The notes below the pieces were generated by a model. The model was not told the origin of the DNA. It did no database searches and worked only from the letters and a program-made list of their open reading frames with translations. A program made the position numbers and the translations under genes. A DNA stretch of 64,000 nucleotides. It comes from Mollicutes bacterium Phil14 (lineage in GTDB: Bacteria > Bacillota_I > Bacilli_A > ML615J-28 > CAG-698). The stretch covers positions 35,613 to 99,612 of the forward strand of contig MSHB01000025.1 in NCBI GenBank assembly GCA_001940985.1, given 5' to 3'. Of this stretch, positions 53,502 through 62,283 are shown in pieces; positions within the stretch are counted from its first letter, which is position 1, and each line of letters opens with the position of its first letter.

Positions 53502-53575
53502 TAAAGTCATAGTCCAACCATTTATGGTGGTCGGGTAGAAACGTTCAAACCATATTATTGAGTATATACGACTTA
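53502..53575 (-). promoter_or_regulatory. Purine riboswitch, guanine type, minus strand
   Basis: Read on the minus strand: P1 AAGTC/GACTT, J1/2 GTATATACT region, L2 AATATGG, J2/3 ACGTTTCTACC, P3 CCGACCA/TGGTTGG with loop CCATAAA, J3/1 ACTAT. The C of ACTA marks guanine/hypoxanthine specificity. Ligand should favour termination at 53443-53470. Confidence 0.93.
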
Positions 53576-53583
53576 TTGGGGAT

Positions 53584-53592
53584 ATTATACCA
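53584..53592 (-). promoter_or_regulatory. Extended -10 promoter of the permease leader
   Basis: On the minus strand TGGTATAAT (TATAAT at 53589-53584) lies about ten bases before the aptamer; no good -35 is seen. Confidence 0.6.
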
Positions 53593-53640
53593 TAAAAGAA
53601 GGACAAAAATAAATACTTTTAAAACGTTTTCACAAAAAAA

Positions 53641-54699
53641 TTATATCAATAACTCTGCATTGGAAATTATTGGAAAAGTATCATAATATTCATTTTCTTT
53701 TGGAATCCATATATTTATGAATTTTTCTAGATTTTTGTCATTTTCTCTTGTTTTTAATCTTAATAATTGCTCATCAAAATTCACATTAAAAAATATCAAA
53801 TGATTAATATAATTTTGCAAGTGTTTATTATATGAATAAACACCTTCTAATATTATTATTTTTGATGGTGAATCAATTGAAACTTTTTCATAAGTTTGAG
53901 TTGAACATTTAAACTTTTCATATATAACAGAATCATTTTCATTTAGGTTTTTTATTAATGATATTATTTTATTATAATCAATGTAGTCACCAACTGGTAT
54001 ATATTTCTTTTTATCACTTTCCTTTAAAAAGAAGTCATCAGCATGAATTATAGTTAAATTCATTTTTTTACTTATAGCTTCAATTAAAGTTGTTTTTCCA
54101 CTAGCACACTTTCCCTCAGCAGCCACAAAGATATGTTTTGCATTTGTTTGAGTATTAATATATTGTAAGTATGATATAAGTTGATATTCTTTCATTTCTT
54201 CTGTAATGAAATCAATTGGAACTACTCTATAATGAGGATTATAATTATTACGATAATTTTCTGTATGATGAAAGATAGGAAAATTATTTTCTTTATAATT
54301 ATCTAAAAATTCTATAGTTTTATCAAAATCTAATTTGATAATGTTAGCTTTAACTAGTTCTAAGAAGATTTCTAGTCTTTCAGTAAGTGTAATTAAACTA
54401 GAACTATTTTTTTGACTTGAAAAATAATCATTTAATCTTTCTAAAGAGAAATCAGCTTTTAAGTATGGTGAAAGATTAACTCTAACATATTGTTCACTTA
54501 TAATTTCATATAGTGGTTCATATGGATGATGCTCTAATTCCATTTGGTTACATTCTGTCAATAGATAATTAAATGATGTATCTTTATTTTTTATCAAATG
54601 TTCACCACCAAATGCTCCTTGATATATCAATTTAATAAAATCTTGTATTTCTGATTTTGGTTTGTGTTTGTAATAGTTTATTAGTATATCTTTAAACAT
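53641..54699 (-). CDS. Uridine-kinase-like P-loop protein
   Basis: The 352-residue protein has an N-terminal helical domain of unknown function (YQGAFGGEHLIKN, about residues 28-40) and a C-terminal P-loop kinase domain (AAEGKCASGKTTLIEAI near 190, then IIHADDFFLKE and IILEGVYSYN), as in uridine kinase/phosphoribulokinase. Its substrate is unclear. AGGTGAAA precedes the ATG; it is divergent from miaB. Confidence 0.75.
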   Translation of the reverse strand: MFKDILINYYKHKPKSEIQDFIKLIYQGAFGGEHLIKNKDTSFNYLLTECNQMELEHHPYEPLYEIISEQYVRVNLSPYLKADFSLERLNDYFSSQKNSSSLITLTERLEIFLELVKANIIKLDFDKTIEFLDNYKENNFPIFHHTENYRNNYNPHYRVVPIDFITEEMKEYQLISYLQYINTQTNAKHIFVAAEGKCASGKTTLIEAISKKMNLTIIHADDFFLKESDKKKYIPVGDYIDYNKIISLIKNLNENDSVIYEKFKCSTQTYEKVSIDSPSKIIILEGVYSYNKHLQNYINHLIFFNVNFDEQLLRLKTRENDKNLEKFINIWIPKENEYYDTFPIISNAELLI

Positions 54700-54850
54700 A
54701 ATTTCACCTATATTCTATTATTATTATATTTATATATTATACACCAATTTTAATTTAAAGAAAAGATTAAATATTTCGTAAAGATTGCAAAATAAGCTAA
54801 AATAATATATAATATAGAAAGTAATTTAATAATGTTAGATAGGTGAAAAA

Positions 54851-56287
54851 ATGAAAGCAAAGATATCAAAATTTATAGTTCCATCTTTAAAAGATGCTAG
54901 AAAAAGGTTGACTAAGAATACAAATCATATTCATTTCAAACTTGATGAAAAATATTTAGGAATTGGTGATGGAAAATTTTATCATTTGAAAACATATGGT
55001 TGCCAAGGTAATCTTGCTGATAGCGAGAAAATTAGTGGCATATTAGAAAGTGTGGGATATAAAAAAACTGATAGTGATGAAAAAGCAGATTTGATAATCT
55101 TTAATACTTGCGCTATAAGAGAAAATGCCGAAAATAGAGTTTTTGGAGAATTGGGGCGTATAAAGAGTTTGAAGGAAAGTAATCCCCAATTGATTATGGG
55201 GTTATGTGGTTGTATGGCACAAGAGGAGAAGGTCGTTGATTTAATAAAGAAAAAATATCCTCAAGTTGATATAGTTTTCGGAACTCATAATATTCACAAT
55301 TTACCAGAGTATTTAGAGAATTGCTATTCTAATCAAGGTAGAGTATTTGAAGTGTACAGCATTGAGGGCGACATTGTTGAAGATGTTCCTGTTAGAAGAG
55401 ATCATAATAAAAAAGCTTGGGTAAATATAATGTACGGTTGCGATGAGTTTTGCACATATTGTATAGTACCATATACAAGAGGGAAAGAAAGATCACGTTT
55501 GCCAGAGGATATAATAAAAGAAGTAGAACAATTAGCAAATGAAGGATATATAGAAATTACATTATTAGGACAAAATGTTAATGCATATGGAAAAGATTTT
55601 ACTGATAGAAATTATACTTTTGCAGATCTTTTAAAAGACCTAAATAATACTAATATTAAAAGAATAAGATTTACTACATCTCATCCGCGTGATTTGGATG
55701 ATGCAACAATTGAAGCAATGGCAAGAGGTGGTAACATAATGCCTCATTTACATTTACCAGTACAATCAGGTAGTAATGAAATTCTTAAAAAGATGAATCG
55801 AAAGTATACTAAGGAAGAGTATTTAGAAAAAATTGAAAAATTAAAAAAGGCTATTCCTAGCATATCAATTACAACTGATATTATAGTAGCATTTCCTGGT
55901 GAAAGCGAAGAAGACTTTAATGAAACTTTAGATTTAGTAAGAAAGGCTGATTTTGAGGGGGCATACACATTTATTTTCTCTCCACGTGAAGGAACACCAG
56001 CTGCCAAATTAGAAGACAATCTTTCTAAAGAAGTTAAGAAAGAACGTTTATTAACTTTGAATAAGTTGATTAATGAAGGATATGCTAAGGGAAATAAGCG
56101 CTTTGAGGGAGAAATTGTTGAAGTGTTAGTTGAAGGATTTTCAGATAAAAAAGATACTTTAACTGGTTATACTCCTAATAATAAATTAGTTAACTTTGTT
56201 GGAAAAGAGGAATTAATTGGAACCCTAGTGAATGTTAAAATTGAAAAAGCATTCTCATGGCATTTGCGTGGAAAACTTGTTGAATAG
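54851..56287 (+). CDS. miaB: tRNA-2-methylthio-N6-dimethylallyladenosine synthase
   Basis: MiaB methylthiolates i6A37 in tRNA. The 478-residue protein has the UPF0004 domain (TYGCQGNLADSEK, CAIRENAE, CGCMAQE), the radical-SAM cluster site CDEFCTYC near residue 197, and a C-terminal TRAM domain. The usual QMN is QGN. AGGTGAAA precedes the ATG. It is followed by cotE as in Bacillus, without the intervening ymcA. Confidence 0.95.
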   Translation: MKAKISKFIVPSLKDARKRLTKNTNHIHFKLDEKYLGIGDGKFYHLKTYGCQGNLADSEKISGILESVGYKKTDSDEKADLIIFNTCAIRENAENRVFGELGRIKSLKESNPQLIMGLCGCMAQEEKVVDLIKKKYPQVDIVFGTHNIHNLPEYLENCYSNQGRVFEVYSIEGDIVEDVPVRRDHNKKAWVNIMYGCDEFCTYCIVPYTRGKERSRLPEDIIKEVEQLANEGYIEITLLGQNVNAYGKDFTDRNYTFADLLKDLNNTNIKRIRFTTSHPRDLDDATIEAMARGGNIMPHLHLPVQSGSNEILKKMNRKYTKEEYLEKIEKLKKAIPSISITTDIIVAFPGESEEDFNETLDLVRKADFEGAYTFIFSPREGTPAAKLEDNLSKEVKKERLLTLNKLINEGYAKGNKRFEGEIVEVLVEGFSDKKDTLTGYTPNNKLVNFVGKEELIGTLVNVKIEKAFSWHLRGKLVE

Positions 56288-56362
56288 TGTTGACAAAATA
56301 GATAATTACCTAGTAGCAATATGAACAATGATTGAATATATTGTTATTGAGGAGGGATATTT

Positions 56363-56878
56363 GTGAATGAAATTCGTGAAATTGTAACGAAAACAGTCAT
56401 TGGCAAGGGTAAAAAATTAATCTGTTTGAAAGAAACAATCATTCCAGAAAATGAACCATTTAGTATACTTGGTTGTTGGGTAATAAATCATGATTTTTCT
56501 GCTAATTTAGATGAAAATACAGTAAATCTAAATGGAGACTTTGAAGTCAATATTTGGTATGCATATGACAACAATACGAAAACAGAAGTTGCAAAACAAG
56601 TTATTCCATATGATCAAACTATTAAAACAAAACAGATTGTCAAAGATTTGAATAGTGAATGTCGTGATGTTATAGTTCGTATGCTACAACAACCTACGTG
56701 CACAAATGCTTGTATTCAAGATAATAATATAATTGTAGATATTGTCTTTGAAGTAATTGCAGAAATAATTGGCGAAGCAAAAATGGTTGTTGCGGTACTT
56801 TCACCGGTAGACAATTGCGAGCCAATCGATGATGATTTTGAAAATGAGATTAATGAAAACTTCATAAACGCAAATTAA
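56363..56878 (+). CDS. cotE: Outer spore coat morphogenetic protein CotE
   Basis: CotE organises the outer coat around the developing spore. The 171-residue protein matches Bacillus CotE over most of its length (EIREIVTKTVIGKGKK, ILGCWVINHDF, VNIWYAYDNNTKTEVA, VRMLQQPTC, EIIGEAKMVVAVL) and ends in an acidic tail. GTG 56363 follows GGAGGG (56351-56356). The miaB neighbour supports orthology. Confidence 0.93.
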   Translation: MNEIREIVTKTVIGKGKKLICLKETIIPENEPFSILGCWVINHDFSANLDENTVNLNGDFEVNIWYAYDNNTKTEVAKQVIPYDQTIKTKQIVKDLNSECRDVIVRMLQQPTCTNACIQDNNIIVDIVFEVIAEIIGEAKMVVAVLSPVDNCEPIDDDFENEINENFINAN

Positions 56879-56902
56879 ATCGTTGGCAACAACGATTTTT
56901 TA
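56877..56902 (+). terminator. Terminator of cotE
   Basis: AAATCGTTG pairs with CAACGATTT around GCAA, then T6; its 5' arm touches the stop codon. Confidence 0.88.
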
Positions 56903-56947
56903 TACTGAAAAATATGAAGATTGCATATAATTAATTAGGGTGATTAT

Positions 56948-57628
56948 ATGAAATTTCATATCGTTCAGATGAATGAAACTATTGAAAAAATATTGTTTTT
57001 ATATAATTTGTCTAAAGATGAATTAGTAGAAGAAAATCGTCATATAAAAAGATGGGATAAATTGATTCCAGGAACTAAGCTAAAAATACCAATTATTACT
57101 AGTGTTGTTGATAGTGAAGTAATGGAAATGGAACCTTTTATCGAGGACTATTATCCAAAATTAAAGCATGACGAAGGGGATTTCAACAATAAAAGTTTTG
57201 AAAATGATAGTAACAAAGAGGAAAAAATCACTAATCAATATTTGGAAAGCGAACCAAAAAACAATAAAAATGACAATGAAAAAACTGAAAATGTTTCTAT
57301 AGATGAAAAAAAAGATAATGAAAGTGATGATGTAAATAGCGAGAAAAACATTGTAACAGAAGAAGAAAAAGAGGTTAACTTAAAAAAAGAAGAGAATGTT
57401 GTATTAGAAAAAGAAACTATTACTACTTTAAAAAGTGATGAAGAAGAAAGAAATAGTAAAAAAGTAGAATCTAGTTCTACTTCATGTGAAAATAATAATG
57501 TTAAAAAAAATCATTATTATTATAATTATGGTGATTATTTTTATCATTCTTTTATGCAACCAAGACTAATATATCCTGTTTATTATTATCCAGTCTATTA
57601 TCCTGTGATTAAAATAGTGAGAAAATGA
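56948..57628 (+). CDS. LysM spore-coat protein, SafA/SpoVID-like
   Basis: Residues 1-48 form one LysM domain (KFHIVQMNETIEKILFLYNL, then PGTKLKIPI), resembling the N-terminus of SafA. A long Glu/Lys/Asn/Ser-rich, probably disordered middle follows (residues 60-190), and the last 35 residues are Tyr-rich (repeated YYYPVYYP). SafA and SpoVID are coat-assembly proteins binding cortex or partners through LysM. Its place after cotE and the Tyr-rich end point to the spore coat. GGTGAT precedes the ATG. Confidence 0.7.
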   Translation: MKFHIVQMNETIEKILFLYNLSKDELVEENRHIKRWDKLIPGTKLKIPIITSVVDSEVMEMEPFIEDYYPKLKHDEGDFNNKSFENDSNKEEKITNQYLESEPKNNKNDNEKTENVSIDEKKDNESDDVNSEKNIVTEEEKEVNLKKEENVVLEKETITTLKSDEEERNSKKVESSSTSCENNNVKKNHYYYNYGDYFYHSFMQPRLIYPVYYYPVYYPVIKIVRK

Positions 57629-57649
57629 TAATTTTAATATGAATGTTTA

Positions 57650-57713
57650 AAAGACTGCACGTAAGATATGATATCTGGTGAGTAGACAGATACAATATCA
57701 ATGTGCAGTCTTT
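57650..57713. terminator. Three-tier nested hairpin between convergent genes
   Basis: AAAGACTGCAC (57650-57660) pairs with GTGCAGTCTTT (57703-57713); inside, GATAT/ATATC and ATCTG/CAGAT stack around loop GTGAGTAGA. T-rich flanks occur on both strands. It lies between the LysM gene and the DUF362 gene. Confidence 0.75.
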
Positions 57714-57725
57714 ATTTTAAATAAT

Positions 57726-58877
57726 TTATTTAAAGAAAATTTTACCTAAAATTGGACGATTAGTTTTGCAAATTGCATTTTGAGGACAAACTTCAGCACA
57801 GCACCAACAGCGAATACATTTTGTAGAATTAAGTTTAGGGAATTTGCCTTTTTCAATTTTCATCGTGTGAGGAGGACAAATTTTTGCGCATTCCCCACAA
57901 CGAATGCAAAGGTTATGGTCTATTTTAGGATGTTCTAAAAGTAAATTTCTTAATGGTTTAATCTTTAATATTTTTAATCCAACAATACTTAAAGAATCTT
58001 TAGGGGCTAAAAAAGCAACATCTTTGAATTCATCAAGTTTATCACCTAATAATTCAATTTTATTTATATCGCCATTACCGTAATTTCTTTCATTTGCTAA
58101 ATTTGTTATAAAACATTTATTATTATCTAGTTTTACCAGTTCACAAGCGACTCTATCCAAACTTACAGCATCTAGTGATGTGATGATAACATTAGCTTTC
58201 TTTTTCAATCCACCTGTTGATGGCCCTTCACCTTCAAGACCCAATATACCATCACATATATTAATGATATTTTTATTTTTAAATGTTTCAAGGACAGCTC
58301 CATATAAATCGTTTATTGCTTCGCCAAACTCTAAAGGATTACTAGCTTTGACATGCCAAGCAGCTTTGTTAAGGCCAAATATTAGTCCGAAAAAATTCTT
58401 TTCTGCACAAGTCATATAAGCTAAAGAATGAGTTTTTAGTTTTGGAAGGTTAATAAAAACATCAGCATCAACCATTTCTTCAGAAACTTCAAATTCATTA
58501 TATATCTTTGCTGTGGAATTATATATCTTTGTTGTCTTTTTCCCGTTTACTATTGCGACGTTTTCTTCATTAATAATATCGTATAATCCGTTTTTTTTCA
58601 ATGTGAAAACAATATCACGCGTTGCTGGATTATCACCAATTATAATATTTTTTGTTCTTTCTTTTACTAATTGTAAAACAGCCTTGGCAATGATTGGATG
58701 TGTTGTAATTCCAGAATCTTTGTCAAAAGGTCCAACACAATTACATTTTATAAAAACTCTTGCATTAGGACTAATTAATTTTTCTATACCACCAAGGTAA
58801 TCAAATGATTCTTTAATTTTATCTTTTACGTCATCTAATTCATATTCACAACATTTTTTAATAACTACTTTACTCAT
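57726..58877 (-). CDS. DUF362 protein with two 4Fe-4S clusters
   Basis: The 383-residue protein has an N-terminal DUF362 domain (FIKCNCVGPF, GDNPATRD, VFINLPKLKTHSLAYMT, ICDGILGLEGEGPS) and a C-terminal ferredoxin pair, CIRCGECAKICP and CIRCWCCAEVCP near residues 325-365. The family is redox-related but the reaction is unknown. No partner oxidoreductase is adjacent. Confidence 0.88.
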   Translation of the reverse strand: MSKVVIKKCCEYELDDVKDKIKESFDYLGGIEKLISPNARVFIKCNCVGPFDKDSGITTHPIIAKAVLQLVKERTKNIIIGDNPATRDIVFTLKKNGLYDIINEENVAIVNGKKTTKIYNSTAKIYNEFEVSEEMVDADVFINLPKLKTHSLAYMTCAEKNFFGLIFGLNKAAWHVKASNPLEFGEAINDLYGAVLETFKNKNIINICDGILGLEGEGPSTGGLKKKANVIITSLDAVSLDRVACELVKLDNNKCFITNLANERNYGNGDINKIELLGDKLDEFKDVAFLAPKDSLSIVGLKILKIKPLRNLLLEHPKIDHNLCIRCGECAKICPPHTMKIEKGKFPKLNSTKCIRCWCCAEVCPQNAICKTNRPILGKIFFK

Positions 58878-58952
58878 ATTTGTTAATCACCGAGTTAATT
58901 TTATCATAAGTATATCAAATTTTCAATTGCTAATAAAAAAACAAAGAAATGA

Positions 58953-58981
58953 TTGAAAAAAAGAGCTTAAAATATTATAAT
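58953..58981 (+). promoter_or_regulatory. SigA promoter of the phosphodiester glycosidase gene
   Basis: TTGAAA (58953-58958), a 17-base spacer and TATAAT (58976-58981). Confidence 0.78.
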
Positions 58982-59006
58982 AATATAAAGGAGATATTTT
59001 TCTGAT

Positions 59007-60926
59007 ATGAATAAAATTAAAAAAATTTTTATTTTTATAATTGCAATTGCTTTATCAATGTTTTTATTTATTGATAATGTTAATGCTATTGAAAGCGATA
59101 ATGGTCTAGGTAGCTATATGGTTACTGAAAATTATGAATACTCTAATTTTACTTACACAACACATAGAAGTGATAAGGGTATATCAACAGCTAATTCAAA
59201 TGCATCTAATCAAAATGTGAATGTTTTTACTCAAAAACAAACAGATAATAGTAAGATTGTTGCTTGGGCAATAAGCACCGGTTCTGGCTTTGTAAGAAAA
59301 AAACTTACTGAGATAGCAGCTGATTATGAGAAAAATCATCCTGATTGGGAAGTAATAGGTGGAATAAATGCAGATCAATATATTCAAAAATACGGTCAAC
59401 TTGGTGTAGCTGATGGTAGTGATGTTTTTTGCCCACAACCTTATTATCCTATGATAGCTGATGGTGATTCTTGGTTTTCAATTCCATGTTGGCCAGTAAA
59501 AGGTGGTGGAAACATTGCAGCCTTTTTAAAGGGCGGAGTAGCTGATTCAATAGTTAGTGGTAGTATGAATTTTAATGCAGGTAATGTAAAAATCAAGGGA
59601 CTATTCCTATCTATATATGATGAAAAAGAAAATGTTAGTAAAAAGTATCCAATTGAAAAAGTTAATGAAAAACCTAATAATGGTGAAAGTGCAATTTGGA
59701 TTGGATATGTAAACGAAAATAAAGTTGCAGATATTAATGTTAATGGCACTAATTTATTTATAGTTAGCAAGGCACTTCAAGCATATATGAGTAATACTGT
59801 TAAATATGCTGATTGGAAGAAAAATGATGCTACTAATGCTTTGTTTGCTAAAGGAACTATAGATAGTGTATCTACTCAAGCTACAATATCTAAGGGTGGT
59901 TTTGCAATTGATACAACAAATGCTGAACTTTTAAATGACTTAAAAGTTGGTAGTGCTATTAGAGTACAATATGAATATGAAGGTATTTATAACGAAGTGG
60001 AAACTGCTATAGGATTTCACACTGTTCAAAGAATGGATGGAAAGGATATAGCTTCAAATGCTTCATATAATACTAAACAATATGCTCGTAGTTTGTTTGG
60101 AAGAAAAGCAAATGGTGATATTGTATTAATTACTGTTGATATGGGAAACAGTGAAGCTAAAGGCTCAAGTCATAACGAAACAAACGCTATTTTAAAGCAT
60201 TATGGTTGCGTTGAAGCTTATCAAATGGATGGCGGTGGTAGCGTTGGCGCAACTATCAAGAAAAATGGTAAATTTGTATATATAAATCAAAATACAGAAG
60301 AAAGAGCTATTTTCAGTGGCCTATTTGCTGTTGAAAGAAAAAAACCAGAATATTCTGTGAAAATTACTGATATTACTGAAACAACAGCTAAGTTTAAAGT
60401 TAATCTTTTAAATGATTATCATCGTGAGATATTAGATACATATATCAAAATCAATGATAAAGATTATAAAGTTGTTGATGGTGAAGTTAATGTAACTGGT
60501 CTTAGAAAAAACAGAGATTACAATTGGAGTCTATGTTTTGAAGATACTAGTGGAAAAGATATGAAGACAGAATATAAAGGAAAATTTTCTACTATCAAAG
60601 ACGTTCCAACATATAGAGGCTGTAAAGTCACAGAATTAAATGGTGAGATGACTTTTGAATTTGATTTTCTAGATCGTGCTAAAGCAATTACTGAATATTC
60701 AGTTATCGTTGATAATCAAAAAACAACAGTTGAAGTTATAGATGGTGAGTATAAACCAATCACTATTGCTAAAACTGATAAAGATATAATACTTGAATAT
60801 AAATATGTTTCAGGTTTGAAAGAAGAAAAAATAACAATTACTAATCCGCAATTTGTTAGCTCTATGAAATTGCAACAATTACTAGAAAAACAAAAATTAT
60901 TGTTGAAGAAATATTTTAAAATATGA
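59007..60926 (+). CDS. Secreted phosphodiester glycosidase (NAGPA domain)
   Basis: The 639-residue protein has a signal peptide (residues 1-28, ending VNA) and a central NAGPA domain: VIGGINADQYI, VDMGNSEAKGSSHNETNAIL, YQMDGGGSVGATI and ERAIFSGLFAVE near residue 435. Fibronectin-like beta-rich segments follow. NAGPA enzymes remove GlcNAc from phosphodiesters; bacterial ones probably act on teichoic acids or exopolysaccharide. The C-terminus is basic and helical. GGAGAT precedes the ATG, and its stop overlaps the RibU-like gene (ATGA). Confidence 0.85.
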   Translation: MNKIKKIFIFIIAIALSMFLFIDNVNAIESDNGLGSYMVTENYEYSNFTYTTHRSDKGISTANSNASNQNVNVFTQKQTDNSKIVAWAISTGSGFVRKKLTEIAADYEKNHPDWEVIGGINADQYIQKYGQLGVADGSDVFCPQPYYPMIADGDSWFSIPCWPVKGGGNIAAFLKGGVADSIVSGSMNFNAGNVKIKGLFLSIYDEKENVSKKYPIEKVNEKPNNGESAIWIGYVNENKVADINVNGTNLFIVSKALQAYMSNTVKYADWKKNDATNALFAKGTIDSVSTQATISKGGFAIDTTNAELLNDLKVGSAIRVQYEYEGIYNEVETAIGFHTVQRMDGKDIASNASYNTKQYARSLFGRKANGDIVLITVDMGNSEAKGSSHNETNAILKHYGCVEAYQMDGGGSVGATIKKNGKFVYINQNTEERAIFSGLFAVERKKPEYSVKITDITETTAKFKVNLLNDYHREILDTYIKINDKDYKVVDGEVNVTGLRKNRDYNWSLCFEDTSGKDMKTEYKGKFSTIKDVPTYRGCKVTELNGEMTFEFDFLDRAKAITEYSVIVDNQKTTVEVIDGEYKPITIAKTDKDIILEYKYVSGLKEEKITITNPQFVSSMKLQQLLEKQKLLLKKYFKI

Positions 60927-61564
60927 GAAAAAATAAAATTTTATTGATAGCTAAAATAGCAATATTTACAGCGCTTTCAACTGTTTTGTATTTTATACGT
61001 TTTCCACTTCCACCATTTCCATCATTTTTAGAAGTGCAATTTTCTAATCTTCCAGTGATAATAGGTGGGTTTATTATGGGACCAATAGAAGGGGTGGCAA
61101 TAGTATTGTTAAGAACAATAATTGTCTTGCCATTTTCTACTACTCAATATGTTGGAGAACTAGCTGATTTATTGATTGGCGTATTTGTTGTTTTGATAGT
61201 TTCTTTCATTTATAAAAAAGTAAATACTAAAAAAGGTGGAGTTTTATCTTTAGGAATTGGAATAATTGTTTGGACACTAAGTGCAATATTTTCCAATAGA
61301 GTTATATTATTACCATACTATATGAAAGTTTATGGTCTTAGTGCTGATAATCTTATAGATATTTTAAAAGTCATACCTTGGGTAAAGATTTTTAAAACAA
61401 TCGATAGTAGCAATTATATGAGAGTTTATATTTTGGCCTGCGTTATACCATTTAATATTGTTGTTTCCACTTTGGTTTCAACAATAACATTTATCGTATA
61501 TAAAAAGGTATCAAATGTATTTCACAAATTTGAAGAAAAAAGCGAAGAAAAAGAAGGTCTTTAA
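60923..61564 (+). CDS. ECF transporter S component, RibU-like
   Basis: The 213-residue membrane protein has about six transmembrane segments with the RibU-like FPLPPFPSFLEVQFSNLPVIIGGFIMGP and TTQYVGELADLLIG. RibU binds riboflavin. No FMN riboswitch is present and the gene is coupled to a glycosidase gene, so the vitamin is not certain. ECF energising genes are not in the window. Confidence 0.8.
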   Translation: MRKNKILLIAKIAIFTALSTVLYFIRFPLPPFPSFLEVQFSNLPVIIGGFIMGPIEGVAIVLLRTIIVLPFSTTQYVGELADLLIGVFVVLIVSFIYKKVNTKKGGVLSLGIGIIVWTLSAIFSNRVILLPYYMKVYGLSADNLIDILKVIPWVKIFKTIDSSNYMRVYILACVIPFNIVVSTLVSTITFIVYKKVSNVFHKFEEKSEEKEGL

Positions 61565-61576
61565 ACCTTCTTTTTT
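61551..61576. terminator. Bidirectional terminator
   Basis: AAGAAGGT and ACCTTCTT flank CTTTAA, with T6 after and an A-rich stretch before. The 5' arm lies in the last codons of the RibU-like gene. Confidence 0.82.
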
Positions 61577-61582
61577 AATTGC

Positions 61583-62053
61583 TTATTTACTTTTTACAAA
61601 AGTTTGTCTAATAATTCTATTAGTTGAACCACCAACTTGATGCTGAAGTCTAGTTAATGTGCTTCCGTCAAGAGTAAGATCATATTTAGGATAACCAAAT
61701 ATACCTTGGAATTCATCAGGCTTGTTGTCGTAATAAAGTGTTAGACGATATCCAACATTTACACTTTCACCTTTTTCATTCTTTTCAGTTACATAATCAT
61801 TTCTATAAGTTCCCTCATAAATCTCATCTTTACCATCAGTAGTAACACCAACCCATTTAAAGTGCCCATTTGAATAGAAAATTAACTGCAATTGCTTATA
61901 GTTTTCTCGCATATTCAAACCTTGTGTACCTTGAGATATAAGGAATTCTTCGCAATCATAAGTAGTGTGTTTTACTCTATTGCCACCACAATCACAGGCA
62001 GATAGACATACAGTTGTTACTAATAAAGCAACAAGTAGTAGAAATTTTTTCAT
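61583..62053 (-). CDS. Small lipoprotein of unknown function
   Basis: The 156-residue protein has a lipoprotein signal (VCLSACDC, Cys near residue 20) and a beta-rich domain (LQLIFYSNGHFKWVGV, YEGTYRND, YDLTLDGSTL) that resembles lipocalin-like or META-type small lipoproteins. ATG 62053 is chosen over an upstream TTG (62062) because AAAGGAT stands just before. Function unknown. Confidence 0.7.
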   Translation of the reverse strand: MKKFLLLVALLVTTVCLSACDCGGNRVKHTTYDCEEFLISQGTQGLNMRENYKQLQLIFYSNGHFKWVGVTTDGKDEIYEGTYRNDYVTEKNEKGESVNVGYRLTLYYDNKPDEFQGIFGYPKYDLTLDGSTLTRLQHQVGGSTNRIIRQTFVKSK

Positions 62054-62283
62054 AATAAACAAATCCTTTACTAAATTTATCTTAAATAAATGTCACTTTT
62101 ATTTTTTTCTTTTATTCTCTTATTATTCAAAAATGTACAACAAGAGACTACTAAATATTATACTTCTTTTATGGCAAAAAGTCAAATCAAAAAAAATATT
62201 ATTTGCAAATTTTATGTACAATATTTAAAAGTATGAAAATGGAAAAAAAAGCAATAATATAATTAGAAAGGAAAATGAAACAA

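Noticed and set aside
56285-56320. SigA promoter for cotE from TTGACA after miaB
   Set aside because: The -35 is perfect but no -10 is found at 16-18 bases; a SigE-like match further down is also weak.
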